Below, in pieces: positions 53,954 to 62,323 of a stretch of 64,000 nucleotides of DNA (position 1 is the stretch's first letter; each line of letters starts with the position of its first letter). Source of the DNA: Clostridium sp. CMCC3677 (GTDB taxonomy: Bacteria > Bacillota > Clostridia > Clostridiales > Clostridiaceae); the NCBI RefSeq assembly GCF_023845585.1, contig NZ_JAMQHS010000008.1, forward strand, positions 1 through 64,000. The letters are read 5' to 3'. Made by a program: the position numbers and the translations under genes. The notes beneath the pieces are model-generated. The model was not told where the DNA came from. It did no database searches and worked only from the letters and a program-made list of their open reading frames with translations.

Positions 53954-54043
53954 ATTTACGAATAGAAAATTATAAGAAGTTTTTTAAACTTTCAAAAAGT
54001 CACTTTTTAACAAGCAGTTTTAAGTGTTAAAGCCAAATTAATA

Positions 54044-54073
54044 TGTACAAAAATAATATAATAATGTTATAAT
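54044..54073 (+). promoter_or_regulatory. Putative minCDE promoter
   Basis: TGTACA at 54044-54049 and a perfect TATAAT at 54068-54073, 18 bp apart, about 190 bp before minC. Confidence 0.5.
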
Positions 54074-54186
54074 TTAAACTAGGTTGTAATATCAAAAATG
54101 AGTATTAATTTTATATTTAATATATACATAATTTATCCTAATATATCATTGCTAATATTATTTAATGTAATAATATTTTAGTTAAT

Positions 54187-54253
54187 GCTATGTTTAAGAA
54201 GTGATGAACTAGATAGTTAAATCTTGTTGCTTTACATAAATAATAATCACTTG
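54187..54253. repeat. Possible decayed copy of the dispersed repeat
   Basis: GCTATGTTTAAGAAGTG resembles the left end GCTATGTTTTAAATGTG of copy D, and TTGCTTTACATAAATAATAATCACT resembles its right end. The match is imperfect and the region AT-rich, so this is tentative. Otherwise the 53954-54266 interval shows only the minC promoter. Confidence 0.25.
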
Positions 54254-54266
54254 ATTGGAGGTAGCA

Positions 54267-54908
54267 ATGCATAAGGATGGTGTTTTAATAAAGGGAAACA
54301 GGGAAGGTATAAATGCGACAATTGATATGGAGAAATTCGAGAGCTTTGAAGACATGTTAAATATGTTAATAAAAAAGTTATCAAAAGGTAAGCATTTTTA
54401 CAAAGGTACAACCTTAATTCTTAATGTGAATTTAAGTTTGATAAAAAAAAATGATATTCAAAAACTTAAAGAATCTCTTTTAAATGAAATAGAATTAAAC
54501 GAAATTATTTTTGAACAATTAGAGCAAGAAAGTAATATACAAACGAAAATATTTAATGGGGTATATGAAGGAAAAACTAAATTTATAAGACGTACTGTAA
54601 GAAGTGGTCAATGTTTGACTTACCCAGGTAATATTGTAATTATAGGAGATGTTAATAGCGGAGCAGAAGTTCATGCAGGTGGCAATATAATCGTTTTAGG
54701 ATCACTAAAAGGAAGCGTAAATGCAGGGAATACAGGGAATAAAAAATCTATTATTGCTGCTTTTTTACTAGAACCAGAAATATTAAAAATAGCAGATGTA
54801 ATAACTATTTCACCAGATGGATTAGAAAAACCTAAGTATCCAGAAATAGCAAAAGTGAAGGACGGAACCATTATAGTTGAACCATATTTAGCAAATAAAT
54901 ATATATAA
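54267..54908 (+). CDS. minC: Septum-site inhibitor MinC
   Basis: Blocks FtsZ assembly away from midcell. It is 213 aa. The N-terminal domain (residues 1-95) is followed by the C-terminal beta-helix, with RSGQCLTYPGNIVIIGDVNSGAEVHAGGNIIVLGSLKGSVNAG, the MinD-binding face. GGAGG sets the ATG at 54267; the frame is open four codons earlier. It is the first gene of minCDE. Confidence 0.95.
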   Translation: MHKDGVLIKGNREGINATIDMEKFESFEDMLNMLIKKLSKGKHFYKGTTLILNVNLSLIKKNDIQKLKESLLNEIELNEIIFEQLEQESNIQTKIFNGVYEGKTKFIRRTVRSGQCLTYPGNIVIIGDVNSGAEVHAGGNIIVLGSLKGSVNAGNTGNKKSIIAAFLLEPEILKIADVITISPDGLEKPKYPEIAKVKDGTIIVEPYLANKYI

Positions 54909-54926
54909 TATCGGAGGAGAATGTAA

Positions 54927-55724
54927 ATGGGAGAATCTATTGTAGTAACTTCAGGTAAGGGTGGAGTTGGAAAAACAACTACAACAGCAAATATAGGTAC
55001 TGCATTAGCTGCACTTGGTAAAAGAGTTGTAGTTATTGATGGAGATACAGGACTTAGAAATTTAGATGTATTGTTAGGATTAGAAAATAGAATAGTATAT
55101 ACATTAGTTGATGTACTAGAGGGAAGATGTAGGTTAAAACAAGCACTTATAAAAGATAAAAGATTTCAAAATATGTGTTTACTTCCAACTGCCCAAACTA
55201 AAGATAAAGACGATATAAGCCCACAAGAAATGCTTAGAATAGTAAATGAATTAAAGGAAGAATTTGATTATGTTATTATAGACTCACCAGCGGGAATAGA
55301 ACAAGGATTTGAAAACGCTGTTATTGGTGCAGATAGTGCTGTTATTGTTGTAAATCCAGAAATAACATCAGTTAGAGATGCAGATAGAGTTATAGGAAAA
55401 TTAGATGCTAAAGGTCTAGAAGATCATAAGTTAATAATAAATAGACTTAATTATGAAATGACTAAAAATGGAGATATGCTTGACATAAGTGATATTATAG
55501 AAACTTTATCAGTTGAACTTTTAGGAGTTGTTCCTGATGACAAAAACATAACTGTTTCTACTAATAAGGGAGAACCAATAGTATTAGAGGAACAATCATA
55601 TTCAGGACAAGCATTTAGAAATATAGCTAAAAGAATTACAGGAGAAAAAGTTGATATAATGAATTTACAACAAGAATCAACTGGTTTCTTTACATCATTA
55701 AAAAGATTATTTAAACGTAAGTAA
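54927..55724 (+). CDS. minD: Septum-site ATPase MinD
   Basis: A membrane-associated ParA-type ATPase that recruits MinC and responds to MinE. It is 265 aa. The deviant Walker A GKGGVGKTTTTANIG starts near residue 8, and VIDGDTGLRNLDVLLGLENR and FDYVIIDSPAGIEQGFENA follow. The C-terminal amphipathic membrane-targeting helix is visible as FTSLKRLFKRK. CGGAGGAG precedes the ATG. It lies 18 bp from minC and 12 bp from minE. Confidence 0.97.
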   Translation: MGESIVVTSGKGGVGKTTTTANIGTALAALGKRVVVIDGDTGLRNLDVLLGLENRIVYTLVDVLEGRCRLKQALIKDKRFQNMCLLPTAQTKDKDDISPQEMLRIVNELKEEFDYVIIDSPAGIEQGFENAVIGADSAVIVVNPEITSVRDADRVIGKLDAKGLEDHKLIINRLNYEMTKNGDMLDISDIIETLSVELLGVVPDDKNITVSTNKGEPIVLEEQSYSGQAFRNIAKRITGEKVDIMNLQQESTGFFTSLKRLFKRK

Positions 55725-55736
55725 GGAGGGTCTTAA

Positions 55737-56003
55737 ATGGGATTTTTTAAGGGGTTGAGCAGTAGACCAACACCTAAGCAAGTTGCAAAGGATAGATTAA
55801 AGCTTATACTTATACATGATAGAGGGGAAATTCCTACAGATACTTTAGAAAAAATAAGAAAAGAAATACTTGCGGTAATATCTAAATATATAGAAATTCA
55901 AGTAGATGATGTTGAAATATCTGTAAATAAGAGTGAAGATATGGAAGGTGAAAATACTTCTGCATTAATTGCAAGTATTCCTATTAAAAGTATAAGAAGA
56001 TAA
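55737..56003 (+). CDS. minE: Division topological specificity factor MinE
   Basis: An 88-aa protein that stimulates MinD ATPase and drives pole-to-pole patterning. Features: an N-terminal membrane-binding start (MGFFKGLSSRPTPKQVAKDRLKLILIHDR) that includes the anti-MinCD helix, and the C-terminal specificity domain (ILAVISKYIEIQVDDVEISVNK). Many Firmicutes use DivIVA alone; a full MinCDE set here fits Clostridium. Confidence 0.95.
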   Translation: MGFFKGLSSRPTPKQVAKDRLKLILIHDRGEIPTDTLEKIRKEILAVISKYIEIQVDDVEISVNKSEDMEGENTSALIASIPIKSIRR

Positions 56004-56126
56004 AGCTTATAATAAAATATTAATATTTTATTATGATTTGTTGAATTAATAGCTTTTTATAGAGAAAAATAAGATAATATATATATATAATTTTATTATA
56101 AATCTCTATATATTCGAGGTGAGGAA

Positions 56127-57260
56127 TTGCTTAAAAACTTCAAAATTGACTTAAGATTAATAAAAGAAATTGATAAAACTGTATTAATTTCTACAGTGCT
56201 TTTAGTGCTATATGGTATTTTAAACATTTATATGTGTACTAAAGGAGAATATGGTTTTGCTTTTGCAAAACAACAATTTTTTTGGCTTGTTTTATCTATA
56301 ATTGCACTGTATTTTTTTGTTGCTATAGATTATACAATAATATTAAATTATGTTCCAATATTTTATTGGGGATCTGTAATACTGCTTTTAGCTGCTAAGA
56401 TTCCGGGAATTGGAGTAGTAGTTAATGGTGCAAGGGGATGGATTAGAGTTGGAGGCTTTCAATTACAACCAGCTGAACTTGCAAAACTAGGAATTATACT
56501 TATGCTAGCTAAAAAGTTAGATGAGATGGATGGAGAAATAAATAATCTTAAAAGTTTCTTTATACTTGTCTTTTATGCATTGGTACCAGTTATATTTATT
56601 GTAACTCAACCTGATATGGGAATGACTATGGTTTGCTTTTTTATAGTTCTTGGTATATTTTATATAGCAGGACTTGATATGAAAGTAATAGGTGGTGGGT
56701 TGTTAAGCTTAGTACTATTAATAGTTATAGTTTGGAATTCAGGACTTATTCAATCATATCAAAAGCAAAGATTTACAGCGTTTTTAAATCCTGAAGCAGC
56801 AGATGCTACATCTGGATATCACTTAACACAGTCATTAATAGGAATAGGATCAGGCGGAATACTTGGAAGTAGGCCATCATTAAAAATTGATGGAACAACA
56901 GGATATTCAGCTCAGAATGTTCCAGAAGTTCAAACAGATTTTATATTTGCAGCAATAGCTGAACAATGGGGGCTTATTGGAGCTATAGTATTATTAACCT
57001 TATATGGATTTTTAATATATAAGATGATTTCTATTGCAAGAACATCAAAAGATATTTTTGGATCTATTATATGTGTTGGAATAATTTCATACTTCTTGTT
57101 TGCAATATTTCAAAATATAGGTATGACAATTGGATTATTACCTATAACAGGAATAACATTACCATTAATAAGTTATGGTGGAAGTTCACTTTTAACAACT
57201 ATTATGTCTATAGCTTTAGTATTGAATATAGGTATGAGAAGAAAGAAAATATATTTTTAG
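56127..57260 (+). CDS. rodA: SEDS glycosyltransferase RodA/FtsW family
   Basis: A 377-aa peptidoglycan polymerase with about ten membrane helices. Family motifs: NGARGWIRVGGFQLQPAELAKLGIIL near residue 99, FLNPEAADATSGYHLTQSLIGIGSGGILG near 223, QTDFIFAAIAEQWGLIGA and the C-terminal GITLPLISYGGSSLLTTI. The position behind minCDE, and the SEDS partner PBP2 further up, favour RodA over FtsW. The start is TTG at 56127 behind GAGGTGAGG. The mgsA remnant follows 50 bp downstream. Confidence 0.92.
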   Translation: MLKNFKIDLRLIKEIDKTVLISTVLLVLYGILNIYMCTKGEYGFAFAKQQFFWLVLSIIALYFFVAIDYTIILNYVPIFYWGSVILLLAAKIPGIGVVVNGARGWIRVGGFQLQPAELAKLGIILMLAKKLDEMDGEINNLKSFFILVFYALVPVIFIVTQPDMGMTMVCFFIVLGIFYIAGLDMKVIGGGLLSLVLLIVIVWNSGLIQSYQKQRFTAFLNPEAADATSGYHLTQSLIGIGSGGILGSRPSLKIDGTTGYSAQNVPEVQTDFIFAAIAEQWGLIGAIVLLTLYGFLIYKMISIARTSKDIFGSIICVGIISYFLFAIFQNIGMTIGLLPITGITLPLISYGGSSLLTTIMSIALVLNIGMRRKKIYF

Positions 57261-57309
57261 ATAAAAGATAAAAGCTAGATTAAATGGTTTAGAATAGGGA
57301 GTGGGATAT

Positions 57310-57432
57310 ATGAGAATAGCATTAATAGCACATGAACCAGATGTATCAGCATTGCTTAGGGTATGCGATGTACATAATATACCGGTTGTTACCAACTTAG
57401 GTACAGCAGATTTAATAATTAAACAATTTTAA
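57310..57432 (+). pseudogene. mgsA: Methylglyoxal synthase remnant with internal in-frame deletion
   Basis: A 40-codon open frame with a ribosome site. Its first eight residues, MRIALIAH, match the start of methylglyoxal synthase. From [19 protein letters not shown] onward it matches the enzyme's C-terminal part, with a short end [13 protein letters not shown]. The intervening roughly 80-90 residues, including the active-site aspartates and the phosphate-binding GTTG region, are missing. The join falls at a histidine that both segments share (ALIAH and PHEPDV), suggesting deletion between short repeats. The product cannot be an active enzyme. It occupies the normal clostridial mgsA position after rodA. 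Confidence 0.8.
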
Positions 57433-57472
57433 TAAAGGGTATTAATCTTCATGTTAGAAGGTTATATAGAAG

Positions 57473-57505
57473 CAGGTGATATTAATGTATCATCTGTTTT
57501 TTTTT
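57473..57505 (+). terminator. Intrinsic terminator after the mgsA remnant
   Basis: CAGGTGATA pairs with TATCATCTG around a 6-nt loop, followed by nine T. Confidence 0.88.
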
Positions 57506-57510
57506 AGAGT

Positions 57511-57577
57511 TCTTAAAGTAAATTCCTCTGTCCATGAGCTTTATACTACAATATCAACAATGTTTTAAAACATAGCC
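57511..57577 (+). repeat. Dispersed palindromic repeat, right-half copy F
   Basis: TTCTTAAAGTAAATTCCTCTGTCCA, then CAATATCAACAATGTTTTAAAACATAGCC, follows the right half of copy C (TTCCTAAGTTCAATTACTCAGTCCA and ATATCAACA...TAAAACATAGTC). The left half is missing. Confidence 0.55.
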
Positions 57578-57710
57578 TAATAAAATAGAACCAAAAAGCA
57601 TGTACTGTAATAAAATAATAGTATTTTTTTTATTTAGTAGTTAAATATTTCATAATATACGTTTTCCGTAAATATAATTTAATAAGGCATTATATTATAC
57701 CTAGTATTAA

Positions 57711-57752
57711 AGAAATAACTAGAATTAATAATCTTTAATTCTAGTTATTTCT
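57711..57752. repeat. Perfect 18-bp inverted repeat upstream of spoIVFA
   Basis: AGAAATAACTAGAATTAA and its exact complement with a 6-nt loop, ending 38 bp before the spoIVFA start codon. It could be a terminator with only a weak T run, or a leader hairpin. The rest of 57578-57790 is AT-rich and carries no gene. Confidence 0.6.
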
Positions 57753-57790
57753 CTAATATAAAATTTAAATCATTAATAATGGAGGGAAAT

Positions 57791-58588
57791 ATGAGTAACT
57801 ATAGAAGTCAATATGAAAGATACTACAAGAATATATTGAATCAAAAAAGAGGTATCAATACTAGAAAATCAATTAATCCTTATAATAAAAGATTAAGTTA
57901 TGCTAATGATTATACAAATTTAAAAAAGAAACCTAGATTTATTAACAAGTTATTATTTCAATGTGTATTTTCTGTAATATTATTTGCTATAATATTTTCT
58001 TTGAAAATTACGCCAATACAAAAAACTAGAGACATATATACATTATCAAAACAATATCTAACTCAAGACTTTAGCAAAGATATTAATTATTCTTATGTTA
58101 TTAGTGTTATTAATAAAATAAAGAGTACTGATTTAAAGGATAAAGCTGTAGATTGTATGAATTTACTTAAAGAAAAAACAAATAAAGTTGAAAAGACTAG
58201 CATTAAAGCCAAAATAAAAGATAATTATTGCTTGCCAGTTTTGGCTTCGTACATGAAATTGCAAGGTGATATTAAAGGGGTTTTCCTTGAAGGTAAAGAA
58301 GGAGAACAAGTTATTTGTAGTATGGATGGAACTGTTGTTAAAGCTGCAACTGATGATGGAGGACAAAATATACTAATAAATCATGGTAATGGAATTCAAA
58401 CATACTATGGAATGATTAAAAATTCTGATATTAAAGAAGGGGATGAAATAAAAAAAGGAGAGTATTTAGGAGATTGCAATAAAATATCTAATACTGAAAA
58501 AACAGGAGTAATATTTAAGTTTATTTATATGGGAAAGGAACAAGATCCAACTGAATATTTAGATTTTTCTAATTTGAAAAATGTATAA
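57791..58588 (+). CDS. spoIVFA: SpoIVFA-like M23-fold sporulation regulator
   Basis: A 265-aa bitopic protein that in Bacillus holds and restrains the SpoIVFB protease in the outer forespore membrane until a forespore signal arrives. A basic N-terminus precedes a membrane helix (residues about 46-68, LLFQCVFSVILFAIIFSL). The C-terminal part is a LytM/M23-like domain: GKEGEQVICSMDGTVVKAATDDGGQNILINHGNGIQTYYG. The zinc ligands H-x-H are not complete, so it is probably not an active peptidase. GGAGGG sets the ATG at 57791. spoIVFB follows after 28 bp. Confidence 0.85.
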   Translation: MSNYRSQYERYYKNILNQKRGINTRKSINPYNKRLSYANDYTNLKKKPRFINKLLFQCVFSVILFAIIFSLKITPIQKTRDIYTLSKQYLTQDFSKDINYSYVISVINKIKSTDLKDKAVDCMNLLKEKTNKVEKTSIKAKIKDNYCLPVLASYMKLQGDIKGVFLEGKEGEQVICSMDGTVVKAATDDGGQNILINHGNGIQTYYGMIKNSDIKEGDEIKKGEYLGDCNKISNTEKTGVIFKFIYMGKEQDPTEYLDFSNLKNV

Positions 58589-58616
58589 TGCAATATCAAT
58601 GACGTAGGAGTTGAAC

Positions 58617-59492
58617 ATGAAAAAATGGTATAGTATTTTTATTATAGAAATTTTAATAATATTTGCTATCTTAGATTTTAAGAGTACACTATTTATAAGT
58701 TTTTTTTGGATTATAGCACATGAATGTATTCATATATTGGTTGCTAAGAAGTTTGGTTGTAAATTTTATAATATGAAATTAAATTTATCAGGAACATATG
58801 CAGAACTAAGTGATGTTGATGAATTATCAGAAAAGAAAAAGCTTATTTTATATTTATCTGGTCCTGCATTTAATATTTTTATGGTTGTATTTTTATTTTT
58901 TATTCAGGAATATGTAGATTCTAATTTTATAAAAAGAAGTATAGATATTAACTTGAGTTTGGGAATATTTAATCTTTTACCAGCATATCCATTGGATGGT
59001 TCAAGAATATATGAAATATTGCTATCAAAAAAGTTTTTATATAAGGAATCTAAAAAAATCACAGGAATTTTTAGTTTTATTGTTTCTAGCATATTTTTTA
59101 TATTATTTATTATAATGATATTTTTACATAAAATAAATATAAGTCTATTTTTAGCTGCTATACTGATGACATATGCTACAATTAGAGAGAAAGAGAAGAC
59201 AATGTATATAATTATGAGTGATATGATTAAAAAATCAAGAAAATTAGAAAAGTATGATTATATAGAAAATAAAAGTATCTCGGTATATTATAAAAAGGGC
59301 TTAGTCAATGTACTAACATTAGTAGATAAAAATAAATTTAATACATTTTATGTTATTGATGATGATATGCAATTACTTAAAATAATTCATGAAGATGAAT
59401 TGTTAAGAGCTTTAAAGGAGTATGGAAATATAACTTTAGAAGAGTATGTGAAAAAGAACATTAAAAATTTATATGAAAATAATAAAATGTAA
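58617..59492 (+). CDS. spoIVFB: SpoIVFB-like site-2 (M50) intramembrane protease
   Basis: An intramembrane zinc protease expected to cut pro-sigma-K and so start late mother-cell transcription. It is 291 aa. The HExxH zinc motif is FWIIAHECIHILVAKKFG in the second helix, and the third ligand is in NLLPAYPLDGSRIYEILL. About five or six membrane helices are followed by a C-terminal CBS-like domain (SVYYKKGLVNVLTLVDKNKFNTFYVIDDD), which in Bacillus senses ATP. TAGGAG fits the ATG at 58617; a TTG two codons earlier is too close. Confidence 0.92.
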   Translation: MKKWYSIFIIEILIIFAILDFKSTLFISFFWIIAHECIHILVAKKFGCKFYNMKLNLSGTYAELSDVDELSEKKKLILYLSGPAFNIFMVVFLFFIQEYVDSNFIKRSIDINLSLGIFNLLPAYPLDGSRIYEILLSKKFLYKESKKITGIFSFIVSSIFFILFIIMIFLHKINISLFLAAILMTYATIREKEKTMYIIMSDMIKKSRKLEKYDYIENKSISVYYKKGLVNVLTLVDKNKFNTFYVIDDDMQLLKIIHEDELLRALKEYGNITLEEYVKKNIKNLYENNKM

Positions 59493-59570
59493 TTTAGGTA
59501 TTGTATGAAGTATTGGCAATAATAACGCTGTTTCAAATATACTATAATTGTGTTAGAATAGGGTTATCAA

Positions 59571-59605
59571 AAAATAAGAAGTATACTTGTTATACTTCTT
59601 ATTTT
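59571..59605 (+). terminator. Intrinsic terminator after spoIVFB
   Basis: AAAATAAGAAGTATA and its complement form a perfect 15-bp stem around CTTGT. Confidence 0.88.
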
Positions 59606-59700
59606 AATGTAGAAGATTACAAAAGTTTAAAAATATAACGTCCGAATGAAATAGAAAGAACAATCATATTTTATGATTTTTAAGGAGGAAATTTTTTAGA

Positions 59701-61554
59701 ATGAACAAAATTTCAGATGATATTTTATTTAAGGTTGAAAAGCCGTGTAGATATACTGGTGGAGAATTAAACCAAGTTATTAAAGAACCAAAAGAAGTTG
59801 ACATAAGATTTGCATTTTGTTTTCCAGATGTTTATGAGGTTGGAATGTCTCATTTAGGAAGTAGAATACTTTATCATACAATAAATAAAAGAAATGATAC
59901 ATATTGCGAAAGAACATTTGCACCATGGCCAGATATGGAAGAACAATTAAGAAAAAATAATATTCCATTGTTTACGTTAGAAACTCAAGATTCATTAGGT
60001 GAATTTGATATATTAGGATTCACATTACAATATGAAATGAGTTATACAAATATATTAAATATGCTTGATATGTCAGGAATAACTATTAGAGCATCAAAAA
60101 GAGGCGAAGATGAGCCAATAGTTATGGCTGGTGGTCCTTGTGCGTATAATCCAGAACCTTTATATGACATAGTAGATTTCTTTGAAATTGGTGAAGGCGA
60201 AGAAATGATGGATGACGTTTTAGAAGTATATAAAAAATACAAGGGTAAGGGTAAGAAAAAGGAATTCTTAAGAGAAATATCAAAAATTCAAGGTATTTAT
60301 GTACCTTCATTATATGATGTTACTTATAAGGAAGATGGAACAATAAAAGAATTTAAACCTAAATATGATGATGTTCCAAAAGTTGTTACAAAGAGAATTA
60401 TAAATAATTATACAGATGTTGATTTTCCAGAGAACATCATAGTTCCTTATACAGAAGTAGTGCATGATAGAGTAGTATTAGAAACATTTAGAGGATGTAC
60501 TAATGGATGTAGATTCTGCCAAGCAGGAATGATTTATAGGCCAGTTAGAGAAAAGAAAAGAGAAGACTTAGTAAAGCAAGCTAGAGAATTAGTTAAAAAT
60601 ACAGGATATCAAGAAATTTCATTATCTTCATTAAGTACTTGTGATTATTCTGAAATAGAAAAATTAATAAAAGATTTAATGGAAGAACATGAGCCAAATA
60701 AGGTTGGAATAGCGCTGCCATCAATAAGAGTGGATGCTTTTTCAGTTGATTTAATAAAGGAAATTCAAAAAGTTAGAAAAACAGGTTTAACTTTTGCGCC
60801 AGAAGCAGGATCTCAAAGAATGAGAGATATAATAAATAAGGGGTTAACTGAAGAAAGAATATTAGACGCAGCCAAGAGTGCATTTCAATCAGGGTGGAGT
60901 AAATTAAAGCTTTACTTTATGATTGGATTACCATATGAGAATATAGAGGATTGTGCTGCTATTGGAGAATTAGCTGAAAAAATAGTTGCAAAATATTATG
61001 AAATTCCTAAAGGTGTTAGAAATAAAGGACTTAGAGTTACAGTGAGTACTTCAATATTGGTACCTAAGCCATTTACACCATTCCAATGGAGTGCTATGGA
61101 AAGAATGGAAATTGTAAATAAAAAGATAAATGCTGTAAAAGATTCAATAAAAACTAGAGCTATAAATTATAATTATCATGAGCAAAAAACATCATTTATG
61201 GAATCATTATTTGCTAGAGGCGACAGAAGATTATGTGATGTTTTAATAAAAGCTTTTGAAAAAGGTGCTAAATTTGATGGATGGTCAGAGTATTTTAAAT
61301 ATGATGCATGGATGGAATCACTAGAAGAATGTAATGTAGATGGAGAATTCTATGTATATAGAGAAAGAGAATATTCAGAAATATTACCTTGGGACTTCAT
61401 TAATATCGGAGTAAATAGAAAATATTTAGAAATAGAAAATGAAAAAGCTAAAAGAGAAGAATTAACACAAAACTGTAGAAAAGGATGTACAGGATGTGGT
61501 GTTAATGTGAACTTTAAGGAAGGGGAATGTTTCGAAGGTGCGATACTTAATTAA
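59701..61554 (+). CDS. B12-binding-type radical SAM protein (TIGR03960-like)
   Basis: A 617-aa iron-sulfur enzyme. The N-terminal part is a B12-binding-like domain (IRFAFCFPDVYEVGMSHLGSRILYHTINKR, then ILGFTLQYEMSYTNILNMLDMSG). The radical SAM cluster motif is RGCTNGCRFCQAG near residue 262, followed by SLSSLSTCDY and LTFAPEAGSQRMRDIINKG. The C-terminus adds CRKGCTGCGVNVNFKEGEC, a second cysteine motif. The reaction is not established. It overlaps the DUF2344 gene by 17 bp, and both precede rng-rplU as in many Firmicutes, which hints at rRNA or tRNA modification. AAGGAGG precedes the ATG. Confidence 0.88.
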   Translation: MNKISDDILFKVEKPCRYTGGELNQVIKEPKEVDIRFAFCFPDVYEVGMSHLGSRILYHTINKRNDTYCERTFAPWPDMEEQLRKNNIPLFTLETQDSLGEFDILGFTLQYEMSYTNILNMLDMSGITIRASKRGEDEPIVMAGGPCAYNPEPLYDIVDFFEIGEGEEMMDDVLEVYKKYKGKGKKKEFLREISKIQGIYVPSLYDVTYKEDGTIKEFKPKYDDVPKVVTKRIINNYTDVDFPENIIVPYTEVVHDRVVLETFRGCTNGCRFCQAGMIYRPVREKKREDLVKQARELVKNTGYQEISLSSLSTCDYSEIEKLIKDLMEEHEPNKVGIALPSIRVDAFSVDLIKEIQKVRKTGLTFAPEAGSQRMRDIINKGLTEERILDAAKSAFQSGWSKLKLYFMIGLPYENIEDCAAIGELAEKIVAKYYEIPKGVRNKGLRVTVSTSILVPKPFTPFQWSAMERMEIVNKKINAVKDSIKTRAINYNYHEQKTSFMESLFARGDRRLCDVLIKAFEKGAKFDGWSEYFKYDAWMESLEECNVDGEFYVYREREYSEILPWDFINIGVNRKYLEIENEKAKREELTQNCRKGCTGCGVNVNFKEGECFEGAILN

Positions 61555-62251
61555 ATATACTAAAGAAGCAAATGTAAAATTTATTTCTCATCTAGATTTA
61601 ATGAGGACTATACAAAAAAATATTAGAAGAGCTGAGCTTCCAATGGAGTATTCAAAAGGGTTTAATCCACATATGACTATGTCCATAGCTCAACCACTAG
61701 CTGTTGGCGTGTATTCTGATGGAGAATACATGGATCTAGTATTTGCAGAGGAAATGAATGAAAAAGAAATTATAGATAGATTAAATTCAGTATCTTCAAG
61801 TGGAATAAAATTTAAAGAGGCAACTAAAATTCCATATGTAGAGGGGGAAAAGAAAGTTCCTCAGGGGATGGCATTAATTGATGCAGCGAGATATACAGCA
61901 AAAGTTCCTTATGAAAATACAGAAAATCTTGAAAATGAAGTTAATGAACTTTTAAATAAAAACCAGTGGAAGACAATAAAAAAGAGCAAAAAAGGTGAAA
62001 AAGAAGTAGATATAAAAACAATGATTAGAGAATTTAAATTTTGGATAAAGGATGATTATCTAGTTATAAATATGGTTATTAATTCAGGTAGTAGAGAGCA
62101 TTTAGCACCTGAATTGGTAGTTAAATATATACAAGAAAGAACTTCTAATGTTAAAACAGAATCTTTTGTAGATATAAAAAGAGAAGAAATGTATTTCTTA
62201 AAAGGTGAAAGATTATTACCATTATATAAAGCATTAGAATTTAATAAATAG
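61538..62251 (+). CDS. Radical-SAM-linked DUF2344 protein (TIGR03936-like)
   Basis: A 237-aa protein of the family that is nearly always next to, or fused with, the radical SAM gene upstream. It starts YLIKYTKEANVKFISHLDLMRTIQKNIRRAELPMEYSKGFNPH, the conserved core, then MSIAQPLAVGVYSDGEYMDL. No catalytic residues are evident. It is probably a substrate-recognition partner. The start is GTG at 61538, inside the end of the upstream gene. Confidence 0.88.
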   Translation: MRYLIKYTKEANVKFISHLDLMRTIQKNIRRAELPMEYSKGFNPHMTMSIAQPLAVGVYSDGEYMDLVFAEEMNEKEIIDRLNSVSSSGIKFKEATKIPYVEGEKKVPQGMALIDAARYTAKVPYENTENLENEVNELLNKNQWKTIKKSKKGEKEVDIKTMIREFKFWIKDDYLVINMVINSGSREHLAPELVVKYIQERTSNVKTESFVDIKREEMYFLKGERLLPLYKALEFNK

Positions 62252-62259
62252 TAATTATA

Positions 62260-62313
62260 GACTATGTTTTAAAACAGTGTTGATATTTAATAATAAAGCT
62301 AATTCATTTAGGA
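62260..62313 (+). repeat. Dispersed palindromic repeat, left-half copy G
   Basis: GACTATGTTTTAAAACAGTGTTGATATTTAATAATAAAGC follows the left end of copy C (GACTATGTTTTAAATATATGTTGATATATACAATAGGCAAAG). The first 13 bases are identical. It ends at the ribosome site of rng. Confidence 0.55.
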
Positions 62314-62323
62314 TGTGAGTGTA

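Noticed and set aside
57310-57432. The 40-codon frame considered as a new small protein gene
   Set aside because: Both ends match methylglyoxal synthase and it sits at the usual mgsA position, so a deletion remnant is the simpler reading. A retained function is left open in the findings.
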